Assembly: GCF_003144195.1 (NCBI RefSeq)
Contig: NW_020290001.1
Span: 486,717 to 550,716, forward strand
Direction: 5' to 3'
Source of the DNA: Ceraceosorus guamensis
Taxonomy: Eukaryota > Basidiomycota > Exobasidiomycetes > Ceraceosorales > Ceraceosoraceae
Length of the DNA stretch: 64,000 bases
The notes beneath the pieces were generated by a model. It was not told the DNA's origin, did not search any database, and saw only the letters and a program-made list of their open reading frames with translations. A program made the position numbers and the translations under genes. The stretch's first letter is position 1. Every line of letters starts with the position of its first letter. This document shows, piece by piece, positions 47,097-58,878 of this stretch.

Positions 47097-48928
47097 AGCA
47101 TCACCTCATCACGGCTGTCGTGTTTTTCTAATAGCACATATACGGGGCTCACGGGATTGTGAGGCTTGCATGTTCCTCGTACAATCTATGCGAATGCAAT
47201 TTGCCATTTTCCTTTGACAGATCCGCCCGTATGGGCCAGCGGACGAGACTTGCCTGGCGTGAACTCGCGGAGACTCTTCCCCACAAGCACAAACGTGAAT
47301 TTGGCCTTGAGGGTTTGATGGATACGTTGGTCCGGTGCATGACATTTGTGATTGCGAATTTCGGCAAAAGCGCGACCACGCGGCGCGATCCCCGCGTTGT
47401 GGCTTGGCGCGCTGCGCTGGCTGACTGATGATCTCATATCTCCATGACGATTTTTTGATCCAGCGGCCGAGTTTGCAACTCCAAGATGAAGCGATCACAT
47501 ATATGACGACCGTGGCTTTTCTTTTTCTTCGAGCTGATGACAGAAGATCGACGTGTGACGATTGGCATCAAGCGAAGCCTTTCTCGTCCTCAGCTTCGAG
47601 CGAGAAGATTTTGGGCTTGTTGGACCCTGACTGTTGTCTTTGGCTCACTCTGCCCAGAGCGTTCGTCTGCTTGCTGCTGGTCGTGACCAAGCGTAAGTGA
47701 ATGGAGCGTGCGTAGAAGTCGTTTCTGGATCACTCGATCTCGACGCATGTATTGTTCTGCCGTGCAAGTCGGAAAGGTGCATGGCATATTTCGAATAATT
47801 TTCAGCTTCGGGGAGGGCGGGAGGCAGCTATAGGGTCGTCGGCCGGGACAGCTTGAGTGTGGGTAGTAGTCAAGGTGTTGCTGCCCTTACGTCCGAGCCC
47901 TGCCTCAACTAAGATCCTGGCCGCCGCCGCTGCAGCAGCCATGCATGCGCGGCTTCGGGCGAGTCGATGCATGCATGGCCCCATCAGCTAGTCGATCGAG
48001 AGAATCGTAAATCTACAGCGCATGCATGCATGCATGCAGCAGCAGCAGCGCCCGCAATGAGGCCGCGGGCGGAAAGTCCCATCCGGGCGTAAAGAAACGC
48101 ACGCGCGCGCATATGCTGCCTGCTTATTCTCGACGTCGTCGTCGTCGCCGCGCGCGTGATGCGCATACGTGTTGAGGCCGCGGTGATATGCTCACGCGCG
48201 TCCCCGGCCGGCATGCACATACGCGGTGAGGGGACTGTCTTCGTTCGGGCGATTCAATTCACATTCGTGATGGGTCATGCATGCGCGTGCTCTGCTGGCT
48301 TTGCATGCTGGGCGGATGCAGCTTTCCATGAGCTCCCGGATATGCTGCTGATGTGTATAGCGACCAGGCCGTGACTGATGGCTGCATGCATGCATGGCCA
48401 CGGCTGAGAGAGTCCGCGGTACAGTCACGAGTGTGCAAGCAGCTGCATTGCTTCCAAGACGAGATGCATGCAACGCTCGCGCGTGCGCCTGCTGCATCGG
48501 AACCGTTCCGTTCTGCGCGCGTGTTTGCGCTGCATTTGCGCTCCTGCCATCGGCCAGCAGCAGCAGCAGCAGCAGCTATAGCTATGCGGTGTGGTAAGCT
48601 AAGATCCACTCTTCTGACTGTTTGATTTAAAAGCTTCGCGAGCAGCAAGCAGGCAGGCTTTCCTTCTCGGGCGAGGCACCGCCAGGATCCCAACCTAACA
48701 TTATTCCTCGCTTCCATCCACATCCTCTCCACTCTCACATCTTGACGTGCGCAGACGCTTGCGTGCTGTGCAACTGAGCAAGGTCATCTCGATCGCCGCT
48801 TCGGGTCGCATTGAAGCGGTCCGAACTCAGCCTACGGAGTGTCTGCGCGGTTGCCTAGCTGTCTGTAGATGTTACCGAGCAGCATGCTGGCAACAAGCAC
48901 ACACACCGCCAACACCACCACCACCACC
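47097..48928. other. Gene-free stretch rich in CATGCA and GCAGCA strings
   Basis: No gene found. The DNA between about 47930 and 48480 is full of overlapping CATGCATGCA strings (for example 48019-48038 and 48383-48394), CGCGCG steps and a (CAG)7 array at 48555-48575. Dispersed motif copies lie at 47347 and 48263. The last 300 bp are the probable promoter and leader of the two-TM protein gene. Confidence 0.5.
48555..48575 (+). repeat. (CAG)7 microsatellite
   Basis: Seven CAG units in the region upstream of the two-TM protein gene. Confidence 0.85.
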
Positions 48929-50178
48929 ATGGCGTCGTCATCTCGACATAATCTTTCGCCGACCGCGTCCTCATCCAAGCTCACAATGAACTTTAGCAAT
49001 GCTCCAACCAGCGTCAGAAGCCCCTCCGGAGCATCTTCGTCATCTCCCACCCGGATAACGAGAACGGCAGCGAGCAGCAGCAGCAGCAGCAGCAGCGGCA
49101 GCAGCGGCAGCTCCCATGGAAAGCCTCGATCGCTGATGGCGCACGCCGCCTTCAGCCTCAATGCGCTGAGCTTTTTCCTCGCATTCCTCATCGTCGACAC
49201 CTTGACCTTTCCCGATAGACCCAAGAGCGCCAAGGCCTCCTCCCTAGCGTCATCGGCGCCATCTCGAAGAAGTTCCTTCTCCTTTCTGAGCAGGAGGCCC
49301 AAATTCTTTCAGCCTAGACGATCGGCTTCCGAGGAGGGCAGATATCTTGCCGTTCCCACAAAGTCCATGTCCACAGGCCGAGAAAACTCCTCTTCACGTC
49401 GTCGATCCAGCTCGGCATCATCCACATTTCGCTCGTCTTCCATTCTGGCGAGCGCTGCGCCGAGCCTATCATCGTGGGCCTCTTCGCTCGGCATCGCGCA
49501 GGCGTACGAGACACGCACCTCGTCGGAAGCGGAGATCAAAGAGTTGGCCAAGTTCAGAGAAGAGCAGGAGCGCAACAACAAGGGCACGCTGAAACATTAC
49601 CAGAAGAAAATCTTCGAGATGCAGGTGAGGAATCGAACCAAATGAAATCCATTCGGCACGTCAGAGCGCGAGCTGCCTTGACTGACAAGAGCGCTGTCTT
49701 CACGCTACGCAAACAGGTCGCAAAGGCTCTCTCCTTGCAGCCTCTCATCAAATTCATCCTGGTGCTCCTGCTTGTAGGCTTGATAGCAACCATGCTGCTT
49801 TTCGCCTTTACTGGGGCCGACTTGCGTTCATGGATAGCAGAGACTCTGATCGCCGATCCAGCGCGCATCACCGTCTCCAACCTGCGTTCATGCTTTTCTC
49901 AACTCGCTTCCAAAGCGGGCTTTCTGCAACAGCACCATGAGCGCACGAATCCCACAACGGCCACTTCATCCTCGGCGCACACGCTGGGCTCTTTTCATCT
50001 CCATCCCTTCTCTTCGTGGAACGTCGGAAGGTTGACAGCACGGCTCTTGCCTCGAGCTTCTCCACCCAAACCTTCCGGACTCGCGGCACCCGTGGCAGCT
50101 GCAGTCGACGCAGTCAGGCCTGGTACCAAAGCCGTTCTCAAAGCTTGGTCCGTGGTCAAGGATTCCCTCTCGATATGA
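48929..50178 (+). CDS. Unrecognised protein with two membrane segments
   Basis: Two exons, 48929-49624 and 49717-50178, joined in frame at GAGATGCAG|GTGAGG and AAACAG|GTCGCA; 385 residues. I do not recognise the family. The first 70 residues are Ser/Thr-rich. A membrane segment follows (HAAFSLNALSFFLAFLIVD), then a Ser/Arg-rich part, then a charged stretch likely to form a coiled coil (EAEIKELAKFREEQERNN), and a second membrane segment (LIKFILVLLLVGLIATMLLF). The tail of about 120 residues has no clear motif. No signal peptide is seen, so a two-pass membrane protein with both ends on the same side is the simplest guess. The chosen ATG has a strong context (CACCATGGC); in-frame ATGs also exist at 48869 and 48884. 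Convergent with the DUF1275 gene. Confidence 0.75.
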
Positions 50179-50549
50179 GAAAGAGTGTGGATCGAACCTA
50201 TCAGGACAGCCCGGCTTGTCCTGCTTTTGCTCTTGCCCATCTGCTATCCCTGCAATGTACTTTTAACGGATCTCGCAACGATCAGCAATGACAGTCACGA
50301 CTCATCTTGTGCATGGATGCAAACCATCTATTCCTGTGACTTCTATTGGTTATCAAGTAGCATATGGGCGACACGTCGCTTGCAGTGAATCAAGGTATGC
50401 AAGTCGGTCTCGTAGTCTCCGCCATGTTTAGGACAGGGCGAGACGCGCGCCACATGGCTCGTGAGACCCGTCTCCTGCTTTGTATGCTAAGCTCCACCGA
50501 CCTCGGCCTTTGGCTTTGGATCTTGCCCCTGCGGAATGAGCCACAGTGC

Positions 50550-51555
50550 CTAGATTGACGACCCGCAACAGACCGATTTGGAATCAGCTTCAGCATCTCG
50601 TCTGTGTCCGAGCAGCACGCTGCCAAAACTCACAGCGAGAACCAGCTTGAAGCCGGCGGCGATGGCCATGCCCCCCCTAAGGCCTGCATCGGAGTACAGC
50701 AGCATCTCTGCGACGCCCGCTCCAGTGCAGAGGGCAAAGATGGCCAGCAATCGTCGATCTCGACCCGTTGTAGCTGGTGCCTTTGGCGCTCCTGAGGATG
50801 CCCCGTTGGCGGAAGCTGATCCGGGATCGTTCTTGGCGCGCTGTCTATGCGCTTCGAACGGTGAGAGGGTGAGGGCAAAGAGGTAGGGATCGCTGGCTAT
50901 TTGGGTCAGGGTGGCTGTAAAGGCCACTGTGGTCGCAAATGCTGGGCTGACGAGCTTTTGAGCAGAGATGGATTGCAGACCCATGCTAAAGGCTGTCAAG
51001 ACTATCACACCGGGATAGTACCTGAATGAGGGCGCTTCGTCTTCCGGACGCGAGAGCAGAATGCCTGCTGCACCCCACAGGGAGATGGACTGAATCAGCG
51101 CAGTGGTCACTTGCCAAGCGCGCCTCCTGTCCCCGAAGCGTCGGCCGCCCAATGCGCCCAGAAATGAGCCCAGCAGGAAGGAAAGGATGGACAGCACTCG
51201 CTCGAGCGTCAGGAGAGGAAACTTTTCTGCTTGAGGCAGCATCCACTGGGCGCTGCACCGAAAGTCGGCGTGTGAAGGACAAGCGGTTAGCATGGATGTG
51301 CCTCCGCCGGAGCCAATCGGTGGGGACGCACATGTTTTGAGAGAATTGCACCATATTTCCTGTCTGGAAGCCTGTCCAGACCTGGCTCCTACTGTACACT
51401 AGCGCATCCACCATTCCGGTCAGCAATGCCATCCAAGCGAGTGGGACGGATGCAGCATCGTGGGAGATCTGCTGGTTGAGTCTACGATGCAAGCCATGAG
51501 AAATGGATGGCGACCAGTATCAGTGCGCTGCGCCCAATCTTCTTCCGGACACGAT

Positions 51556-51638
<83 letters not shown>

Positions 51639-51969
51639 CTCACAATCTCGTCATCCTCCTGGTGAGATTGCCTGCACCGCCTCTTCCCACCGCTTGCCCA
51701 GGCTCCTGCACTGGCCCGCTATCAGCCCCTTCTTTGCCGACCTCGGGCGAATCAGCTCCTGTCCTCGGCCCATTGTTCAGTAGCGTATTGGGACTTTGAT
51801 GTCCATCTTTGCTGCTGGAAGCCTTTGAAGCAGGACCAACAGCTTCGAGCGTATTGCTAGATCCTCGAATCTGGTCCTTGATCGCCTGAGGCGTCTCTTG
51901 AACCTCGCCATGGGCTCCTCGCACCGGGTCCGATGGGATGGCTGTGGGATTGGGCGCTGCGGACGGCAT
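50550..51969 (-). CDS. DUF1275 (YoaK-like) multi-pass membrane protein
   Basis: Three exons in reading order: 51969-51644, 51481-51332, 51252-50550; 392 residues. The domain starts after a hydrophilic, Pro/Ser-rich N-terminus of about 110 residues and shows the family landmarks LLTGMVDALVYSR, VWTGFQTGNMVQFSQN, LSFLLGSFLGALGGRRFGDRRR and VLTAFSMGLQSISAQKL. Roughly six membrane segments can be counted. DUF1275 proteins are of unknown function and are widespread in fungi and bacteria. A hydrophilic insert (Pro/Ala/Ser, about 50735-50840) breaks the last part before the helix LLAIFALCTGAGVAEMLL. Intron 1 (51482-51643) contains a long CT microsatellite. Frame continuity across both introns supports the model: TRL|LNQQIS and SQN|IAQWML. 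Confidence 0.88.
51557..51633 (+). repeat. (CT)n microsatellite in a DUF1275 intron
   Basis: About 38 uninterrupted CT units. On the transcribed strand this is a purine (AG) run that begins 10 bp after the intron donor at 51643. Confidence 0.97.
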
Positions 51970-54040
51970 GATGGCGAGACTGGAATGCTTGTAGGATGCG
52001 GATCAGGGGGGAAATGCAATGTTGTGGCGCACTGTCAAGCTCGGCGGCGGCGCATGCGACATTCGGCGTGACTAGAAATAAGCGCTGCTTTTTATAGGAA
52101 TGGGAACGACGACTCGAAGGCACAGTCGCGGTGAAGTGGGGCCAAAGAAAAGGATGCTGTGAGAGCGAGAAGGGGCGGTGCTGGTCCAGACGTCTCCCTG
52201 CATTCGTGATTCACATTGTACTCGTGACTGATCGTCCTGGCTGTCATCCAACAAGTCACGAATGCGGACTTGTGACTCTCAAGCACCATCTTGGGGGGAA
52301 ATGATTTCGTCATTTTTGCTCCGCTGCTGATCGCTGCAAGTCTGCAAGCACACAATTCAACAAACGGCGGTCCATCAGCTGGTGCTGCAGCAGCAGAGCA
52401 GAGGAGATGTCACGCGACGAGGGAGGATCGATCCAACGCTAAGCGTTTTCCCGCATGATGTGATGCGATGCGGCGGCAAGCATCAGAGAGAGGCTGTCTC
52501 CCCCTCCTTGGACGATGACTGCCAAAGTGCTGCTGCCAAAGGAATAAAAGAGGACCTTTGAGAATCTCGAATCAAAAGAAGACCAAAAGGAGAAGAATGG
52601 TAGTCTGATGAGTCCTGCTTGCCCATGCCATGCCATGGGGGTGCCATGCCAGGTGCGGTGATCCAGTCACAGTCCAGCAGCGCGATCTCCATGCATAGAT
52701 GTAGCCAGCAGCGCCAATTAAGATATAGCAACGCCTGCCTCAACGTGGGCGCAGCCACACCTGTCGAGGCCCGCTAAAGCCGAACACTCGCGATCGAGAG
52801 TCACCGACGATGCAGCGAGCCTCTGGCGTGAACCTGCATGTCTCGATGCGTGAATGTGAATGTTGTGTGTGGGCGGGCGGCCACGCGCGACTGTACCTAC
52901 TCACTCAAGCGGCTGTATAGCGCACGCAATCTGACGAGGCGTCAGGCGCGCTCAAGACATGCTCTGGCCTCAGACACCTCATCACATTCATGATTCTATA
53001 GCTCGCGGGCAGAAGAGCAAGTCACATTCGTGAGAGCTAGGCAAGACCGCCCGCGTCCGCCTCATCGCAACAGTGTTCCAGTCCAAGCACGCGTTTGCAT
53101 CATCGCAGCAGCAGTCACAAAGTCATGACGAGTGCATGGCAGTGTTTCCTGACTAGCAAACCTGGTCGAGAAGTGGCGATCAGGGGGGGTAGTGCCCGTG
53201 CACCTTATTCAGTGGAGAAGCAATCGCAAGCCTCAAGTCTTGGCGGTGCATGTAGAGATCGTTATAAGCAGAATCAAGAGTTGGTCTTGGCGTGTTCGAC
53301 CGGAGGGGAATGAGAGGAGAATTCTCACGATTTCATGAGCACCGATCAATCGTCACAGCAAGGCGAGACAGCGAGTCTGGCTCGCTCGATGCATGCTCAG
53401 CAGCTATGTGAGGCTTGCGTGCCATGGCAGCTAGGGGACATCTCTGCAATCGCCGCGAATAAGGCAAAGGTCTGAAGTGCCAGTTCGATCAGTTCAGCAA
53501 GCTGGATCAGAAGTTGCAAATGTTTGCAAGGCTCGAGTCTCTGCATCAGGGGCCGAGCAGGCGGCATACTAGAGTAGATGCTGTAGCTGCACTCGTTGCT
53601 CCCTTCTCAACGCGGCAGGCCGGACTGGATCGCTCTGAACATTTTGGTCAACAATGTCGGAGGACCGAGAATGTGCTTCGGCTCAAAGCACGTGGCAAGA
53701 CAGTCTACGAGTCCAGAAGACCACATCAAAGACCCTTGTGATTCGAATGACGGTGCTCGTGAAATCGACACAAATACAGTGTTCACCAAGGCGGCGGCTC
53801 GTGCATTCAAGAAAGAAAGGCTTCGGTCGTCGCCGCGCTGAGAGAGGACCCCTGCTTCACCTCGGAGCCTGGTGACTGCCGTATTGCCTCAATGTCCCTT
53901 GGAGTCAGAATCGCGTGTGAGTACGCAAGCATGGGCATTCGAGCTGAACGCGAGGTCAGCGATCTCTATCTAGCATCGTGTCGGGATGCCGTCCCATGCG
54001 AATGAGAAGTGAATGGCTCATCTGCGGCGACAGAAGAACT
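51970..54040. other. Intergenic region with decayed gene fragment
   Basis: No intact gene found. Dispersed motif copies occur at 52202-52214, 52250, 52988, 53024 and 53326. Near 53500-53850 there is a short stretch that looks like the remains of a dehydrogenase (listed separately). The first 150 bp are probably the promoter of the DUF1275 gene. Confidence 0.5.
53500..53850 (+). pseudogene. Probable remnant of a short-chain dehydrogenase (3-ketoacyl-CoA reductase-like)
   Basis: One frame contains LNILVNNVG, the NNxG cofactor motif of classical short-chain dehydrogenases, followed by EIDTNTVFTKAAARAF, which resembles the segment that follows it. ARLESLHQG just upstream, in another frame, looks like the piece that precedes LVNNVG in the 3-ketoacyl-CoA reductase/17-beta-HSD branch. 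I find no TGxxxGIG nucleotide motif before it and no YxxxK active site after it, and the pieces lie in different frames, so it cannot code for an enzyme. The match is short, and chance similarity is not excluded. Confidence 0.35.
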
Positions 54041-54961
54041 TCAGGTCTTCTTGATCCACCTCTCCCTCATGACGGTTTTGACCGCTGAAGGTGAGAATGT
54101 TCGAGGGCTAGTAGGAAGCGTGGCGCTCGATGCTCTAGCTCTGCCTCTCAAGAATTTGGACGCTCCTGTCAAGGTGTCGTCGCTGCTGTCGTCGCTCCAG
54201 TACGAGCTCGATTCTTCTGCGATGACCAAATCGGCAAATGGAGAGATGATTTCCGCTCCGTCGTAGAGACCATCACGGATGCAGTGACCGCCAACGAGGG
54301 AACAGGTGCTGGAAGAGGTTGCCGTAGAGGGCGAGACGCTGCCAAGTCGTCCGCTCGATGAAGGCCATCTTCTGGTGGGTGAGCTGGCGCTTCTGATGCG
54401 GTTGGAGGAGTGACTGGAGATGGTCGATTGACTGCTATGCGATCGCCTGGCGGTGTCCATTTGGGGCGCAGTGAGCAACACAGGCGCAAACGTAGGCAGA
54501 GGCGGAGGAGGCAGAGGCAATGTCTTGTGCTGCAGCCCTGCTGGCGAAGTGGAAAGTTTTGCTTTCTCACGCGGCCTTGCGGAAAGCGGGCCACGTTGCA
54601 GGCGAGCAGGCGGAGATGCCGACAATCCTTCCATCAGCTGCCAGCTGCTGCTCGTGTCATCGCTCAACGGAAGCTCTAGAGGTGGTGGCGGGATCCTTGG
54701 CGCTGGGTGACCTTGGACCCATTCTTTGACGGCATCTTGCTTGTCACTGGTCTTGATTGCGGGTTGCCCTTCGAGGCAGTCGAGGTCGTAACGATCTTAA
54801 GCGAAGAGCGCGAGCGCATTCGTCTTGCACGATTCGAACGACTCACTCAGCTTCTCCGGGTCATTGCGCGATTCTACAGATGGGCTCGCCGGTGGAGTTA
54901 GAGGTGCGCGGTTGGCAAAGACCATCATGTCAGATGGTGCTGTCAGCAAAGCCAAATGCAT
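54041..54961 (-). CDS. Unrecognised Ser/Pro-rich protein
   Basis: Two exons, 54961-54847 and 54795-54041, joined across a 51-bp intron (GTGAGTCG to CGCTTAAG); 289 residues. I do not recognise it. The joined sequence reads RNDPEKLNRYDLDCLEGQPAIKT and stays in one frame to the end at IKKT. The middle is rich in Ser, Pro and Arg (PLPPPPLPTF, SSQSTISSHSSN), and the last third is acidic and Ser-rich (ESSSYWSDDSSDDTLTG). The ATG at 54961 has a good context (CCACCATGC). A further open frame on the same strand at about 55020-55230 joins in frame through a 59-bp intron-like stretch (GTATCG to TCCACAG), so the true gene may begin upstream; I found no convincing start codon there. It is likely a disordered regulatory protein, but nothing specific can be claimed. 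Confidence 0.6.
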
Positions 54962-57029
54962 GGTGGTAGCAGCGCGAGATGCGAGGAAGGACTGTAGCAG
55001 TGGCGCGCCGAGGATCTTTCTGTGGAGATGGTGCGGGAATGGAGGGAGGGATGGAGTTGGGACATAGCTCGGCGATACTTATGATGTCCGTTGCGACTTG
55101 TTGGAGACTGCTGGTCATGGGCGTGCGAAGAAGGCAATCGGCGAAGTTCTGGGAGATGAACGGGGCTCAAGGAGAATGTTTCATACAGAAGAGACTCGTC
55201 ATCCCAAGTCTGGCGCTGCTGCCCAGTCAAGACTTCTGAGTGAGCGTCGCATCAAACACACGAATCGGAAGGAACAGCGGTCACAATCGTGAATGGCCCA
55301 CGACCCACGACTCATGGCAAGTGATCAGCAGCAATCGTGGATGGTAGCATTCCACCAGAGTCAAACGCACGGCTGGGACTGGCTCACCATGCGGCCACGA
55401 TGAACAGAGCAACACGGCGCCCGCGATTCACGATTGCAAGAGAGAAGAGGAGGTGCACCGTGCACGCATCGATCACGGGTCGATCGATCGTCAGGTATGT
55501 TCGTGATTCGACCGGTGATCTTGCGTTGCAGTTGACTCACGCGACTGCAAGGACAGATTATACCCTGTCCGAGCCAAATTGAGGGGATGTCGTCCGCGCA
55601 TGGGTGGTGACTCAGAAGAAAAGAGGCGGTGTTTCATACAGGTCAGCCTTCGGAAGGCACGCACCCTCGTCTGAGCTAGAGGAGTTCTGCTTGGCAACGC
55701 AAGCGCTCTGTAAGCCGATCGCATACGTGTGTGCCGCACCATCATCAGACAGCAGAAGATTGCAGAGCAGAGATCAGGCTTACGCGCACGCACGCGGACA
55801 TCTATATAGCGAAGCTGCGCTGCTGCTGCATGCGAACCAGATGGCGGCTGATGGAGCTGCAAGGGCTCGGCATATCACGCCAAGACATATTCACGATGAG
55901 CCATCGGTATGATGGCTCAGCTCACCTTATTGCGATCGCAATTAACATTCTCATTGGCAAGGGTCGAGTCGCAAACACGCGCCCATGCAGGCACGAGACA
56001 TGTGCAAGCAATCACTAAGCGAATCCGCACGCAAGTGCAACAGTTTATGCTGGTGCTTATTGTGCGGTCTACAGCTGTTGGATGCCGCAGTGTAGCGGCT
56101 TCCGTTACGGCTCACTCGCTTCTGATTGCTGTGGTCATGCAGGCTCGGTCTATTAGCAATCATGCACTATTGTGAACCGACGGATCGATCGCGATCGCCT
56201 CAAGTCAGGGTCATCCCATCATCAGGATCGCTAGTCCAGCTTCGACAAGATCGCCGCTCAAATAAAGACCTTTGGAAGAAGGATCAGTCGCAGTAGCAGG
56301 TTCAAGATTGAGCTTGCTGCACGCTTGCAGCACTATTTCAGCTATAGGTAATCATAGCCTGAGCGCAGGTCGCGCAACCACGAATACCGCAAATCGCGGC
56401 AACTGGGTGCGGCGTCTCAGCCCCTTGCAATCATGTCTCGCTAAAGTCGACATCTCTCACACTTGGGCACGGACATCTTGATTAATCGGTGTGAATGGTC
56501 AGCAGCAGCAGCATGCTTTGCACAATGCGTATTATACAGCATGTGCTGATGGCGCCACCTCTCTGCATGCATATGCGATACAAATTGTGCGAACACAGCC
56601 CTTATAGCCATGCATGACCGTCTTTCTTAGATTCCATGCAACGGAACCGACATTGGTGAGTGGATGTCGCCGACTCGTCGTACAGCCGCGAGTGCGATTC
56701 AGCTATGCGCATCCGAGAGGCGCTCGACGCACGGGCATCAATAATCACGAATTTGTTCAATCAAATCTCAAGTGTCACCGGGACTGCAAGGAACTATACA
56801 AGGCGATTCTCGATGTAGCTCTTGCACAGTTGCTTGGGCCGACGCGGTGCGCGACTCGCTGCAGCACCTTCTCTTACACTTGGACCATACTGACTACTTT
56901 TTTTTGCGATCACGAAGCAGGAAACATCATGAGCAAGCAGCGACACATCAGAAGCGCGACTTGCGGTATCGCCGAAACAAATATCTCAGCGGGTACAAAT
57001 TCCTCGCGTCTGGCACGTTCGCACGATCA

Positions 57030-57047
57030 CTGCTGCTGCTGCTGCTG
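57030..57047 (+). repeat. (CTG)6 microsatellite
   Basis: Six CTG units in gene-free DNA, one of five such triplet arrays in the intergenic parts of the window. Confidence 0.85.
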
Positions 57048-57986
57048 TATGATGTGAGTTGCCACTCGCGAGCGATACCCCACGACTCACCGCTGCCGAA
57101 CATCGCGGCGACCCTATTCGGAGAGTTGTGTCGACTCGCGCAGTCGACTACTTTTGACTCCTAAAAGGCAAGTTTTGAGTGTCGCCCGTGTATGAAGCTG
57201 CTCTCACCTGAGTCATGAGTCGCGACGCATTCAGACTCTGTCCACACGTCCTTCTGACTCTCGCGAAAGGATTTGCAGCACATCCTCAAGACGCTCGCTC
57301 AGACTGGATACATTTGTGAGTCTATTCTGATCTTCTGTATATGGTCGCTTGTCAGCAGAGTGGCGCATGGTCCTGCTGCTGATAAGTGACGTTCTGCCTC
57401 TCAGCTAGACGGCTTTAACGGAATGGAAGTTCTCCGGGAGTCAAGGCCCATCACTCTTTGACTTCAGGTGTAGATGACTGTCACACAGCGGTCACTAGGC
57501 ACTGAATCAGCGCGGCTATCATGTTTTCCGAATTGTGAGTGCTAGCATACATTCTGACACACGCAGCAGTCACGAGCATGCAAAATATGCGCGGTCAAGC
57601 ACCACCTGGTTCCGCCTTCATACAGCTAAAGTGTCGTACGTCGGTGTCTCGACGACTTCAAACGAGCGTTCGTTCACGAAACAATCGTGAATGCTGATTT
57701 GATTGCTCTGTCACGGCCTGGATGGCACCGCGAGTTGCCTTGCTCGATCGAGTGTCGATTCGGATCGCATGGCTTCTTCGGGCTTTTTCATCTGAATGTG
57801 ATGGCGCAGCTATATAGATTGGTAAGCGAGCTCGGAGGACCGTGCGCGGATGCGTCTCCGTCTGCCCGCCGTATCTGCTGTCGGTCCATACATGAAGACG
57901 GATGCAAGGGATCGAGCCACTCACGACTCTGACTGTTGTGACTGTGACTTCCAGCGTCACGCAAACCCGTCCGTCGCCTCTGCTAG

Positions 57987-58007
57987 CTGCTGCTGCTGCT
58001 GCTGCTG
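57987..58007 (+). repeat. (CTG)7 microsatellite
   Basis: Seven CTG units in gene-free DNA. Confidence 0.85.
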
Positions 58008-58878
58008 GCTGACAACCGCGCCGTTCGTGGCGCAGCACCGTAGCTTTATTGCTGTCGCGGCTGTCCTGAATGAGACTCATCGAATCAAAATAAAACAACC
58101 GTGATTGGACAACAATCGTGAATCGGTCATCGTAGCTGACCGAATGATCGTCGCCTACGGTCGACTTTTGCGATGCTTAGACGGATAGATGAAGCGCATC
58201 AAGCATTCACCATTGAAGCGCGTCCGAGCGCAGACAGATGATGGGCTTTAGCAGGCAATCAAGAATCTCTCACGTCTGTTGATGAACATACGTGCAGCCT
58301 CGATCGCCATGCGATTTCAACATTGTGATTTTTGCAGGTGCGACTGCACGGCGCCGCTACTCTTGTGCTGAGCCATGTCGGCATGAATTCGAGGTAAGCG
58401 CGAATCGATGCTCGCAGATCGAAGTGGCCAGCCATGCACGCGGGGAGGGATCGAGGTGAAGCGGAATTTCCATTTCGCCGCCCAATTGGGCGCTCTTCAT
58501 GTAAAGCGGCAATCACATCAGCAGCAGGGTGGAGGCGGGTCGCTATAGGCAGACATGATGGCGATATGCTGCGCAAGACGAATGTTGGAGAGGTAAAAGT
58601 GGCGCAGAGAGAAAGATTTGGTGCGGCATTCGCATATTCAGCAGCGCTGCATGGCATGGCATGGATCAGTGAAGTAGAGGCAAGCTACGGCCGAGCACTT
58701 GGCAGGACAATACCGCCTCCATCGAGCCGATCCATGAGCAGCATGGTACATACCCTGAAGCCATCATTCCTCCTGGACTTTACCGCACTCCATCTCGCCA
58801 CCCCTTTCCAAAGAGAATCGTGATCGTCTTCAACGATTCTGCATCTTCTTCATCTCCCATCAAGAGGAAGCCTACGCC

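Larger units (their letters stand above)
54962..58878. other. Gene-free block
   Basis: About 3.9 kb without a gene I can support, apart from a possible upstream exon of the preceding gene at 55020-55230. The longest frames (for example 56614-57057) have no motif and run into CTG repeats. The dispersed motif is dense (55257, 55287, 55423, 55503, 55892, 56745, 57684, 58113, 58820). Triplet arrays (CTG)6 at 57030-57047 and (CTG)7 at 57987-58007 are present, as are TATATAG boxes near 55801 and 57811. The last 100 bp are probably the leader of the gene at 58879. Confidence 0.55.

Noticed and set aside
56614-57057. 147-codon frame on the plus strand
   Set aside because: It ends in the CTG repeat (poly-Cys) and has no recognisable segment.
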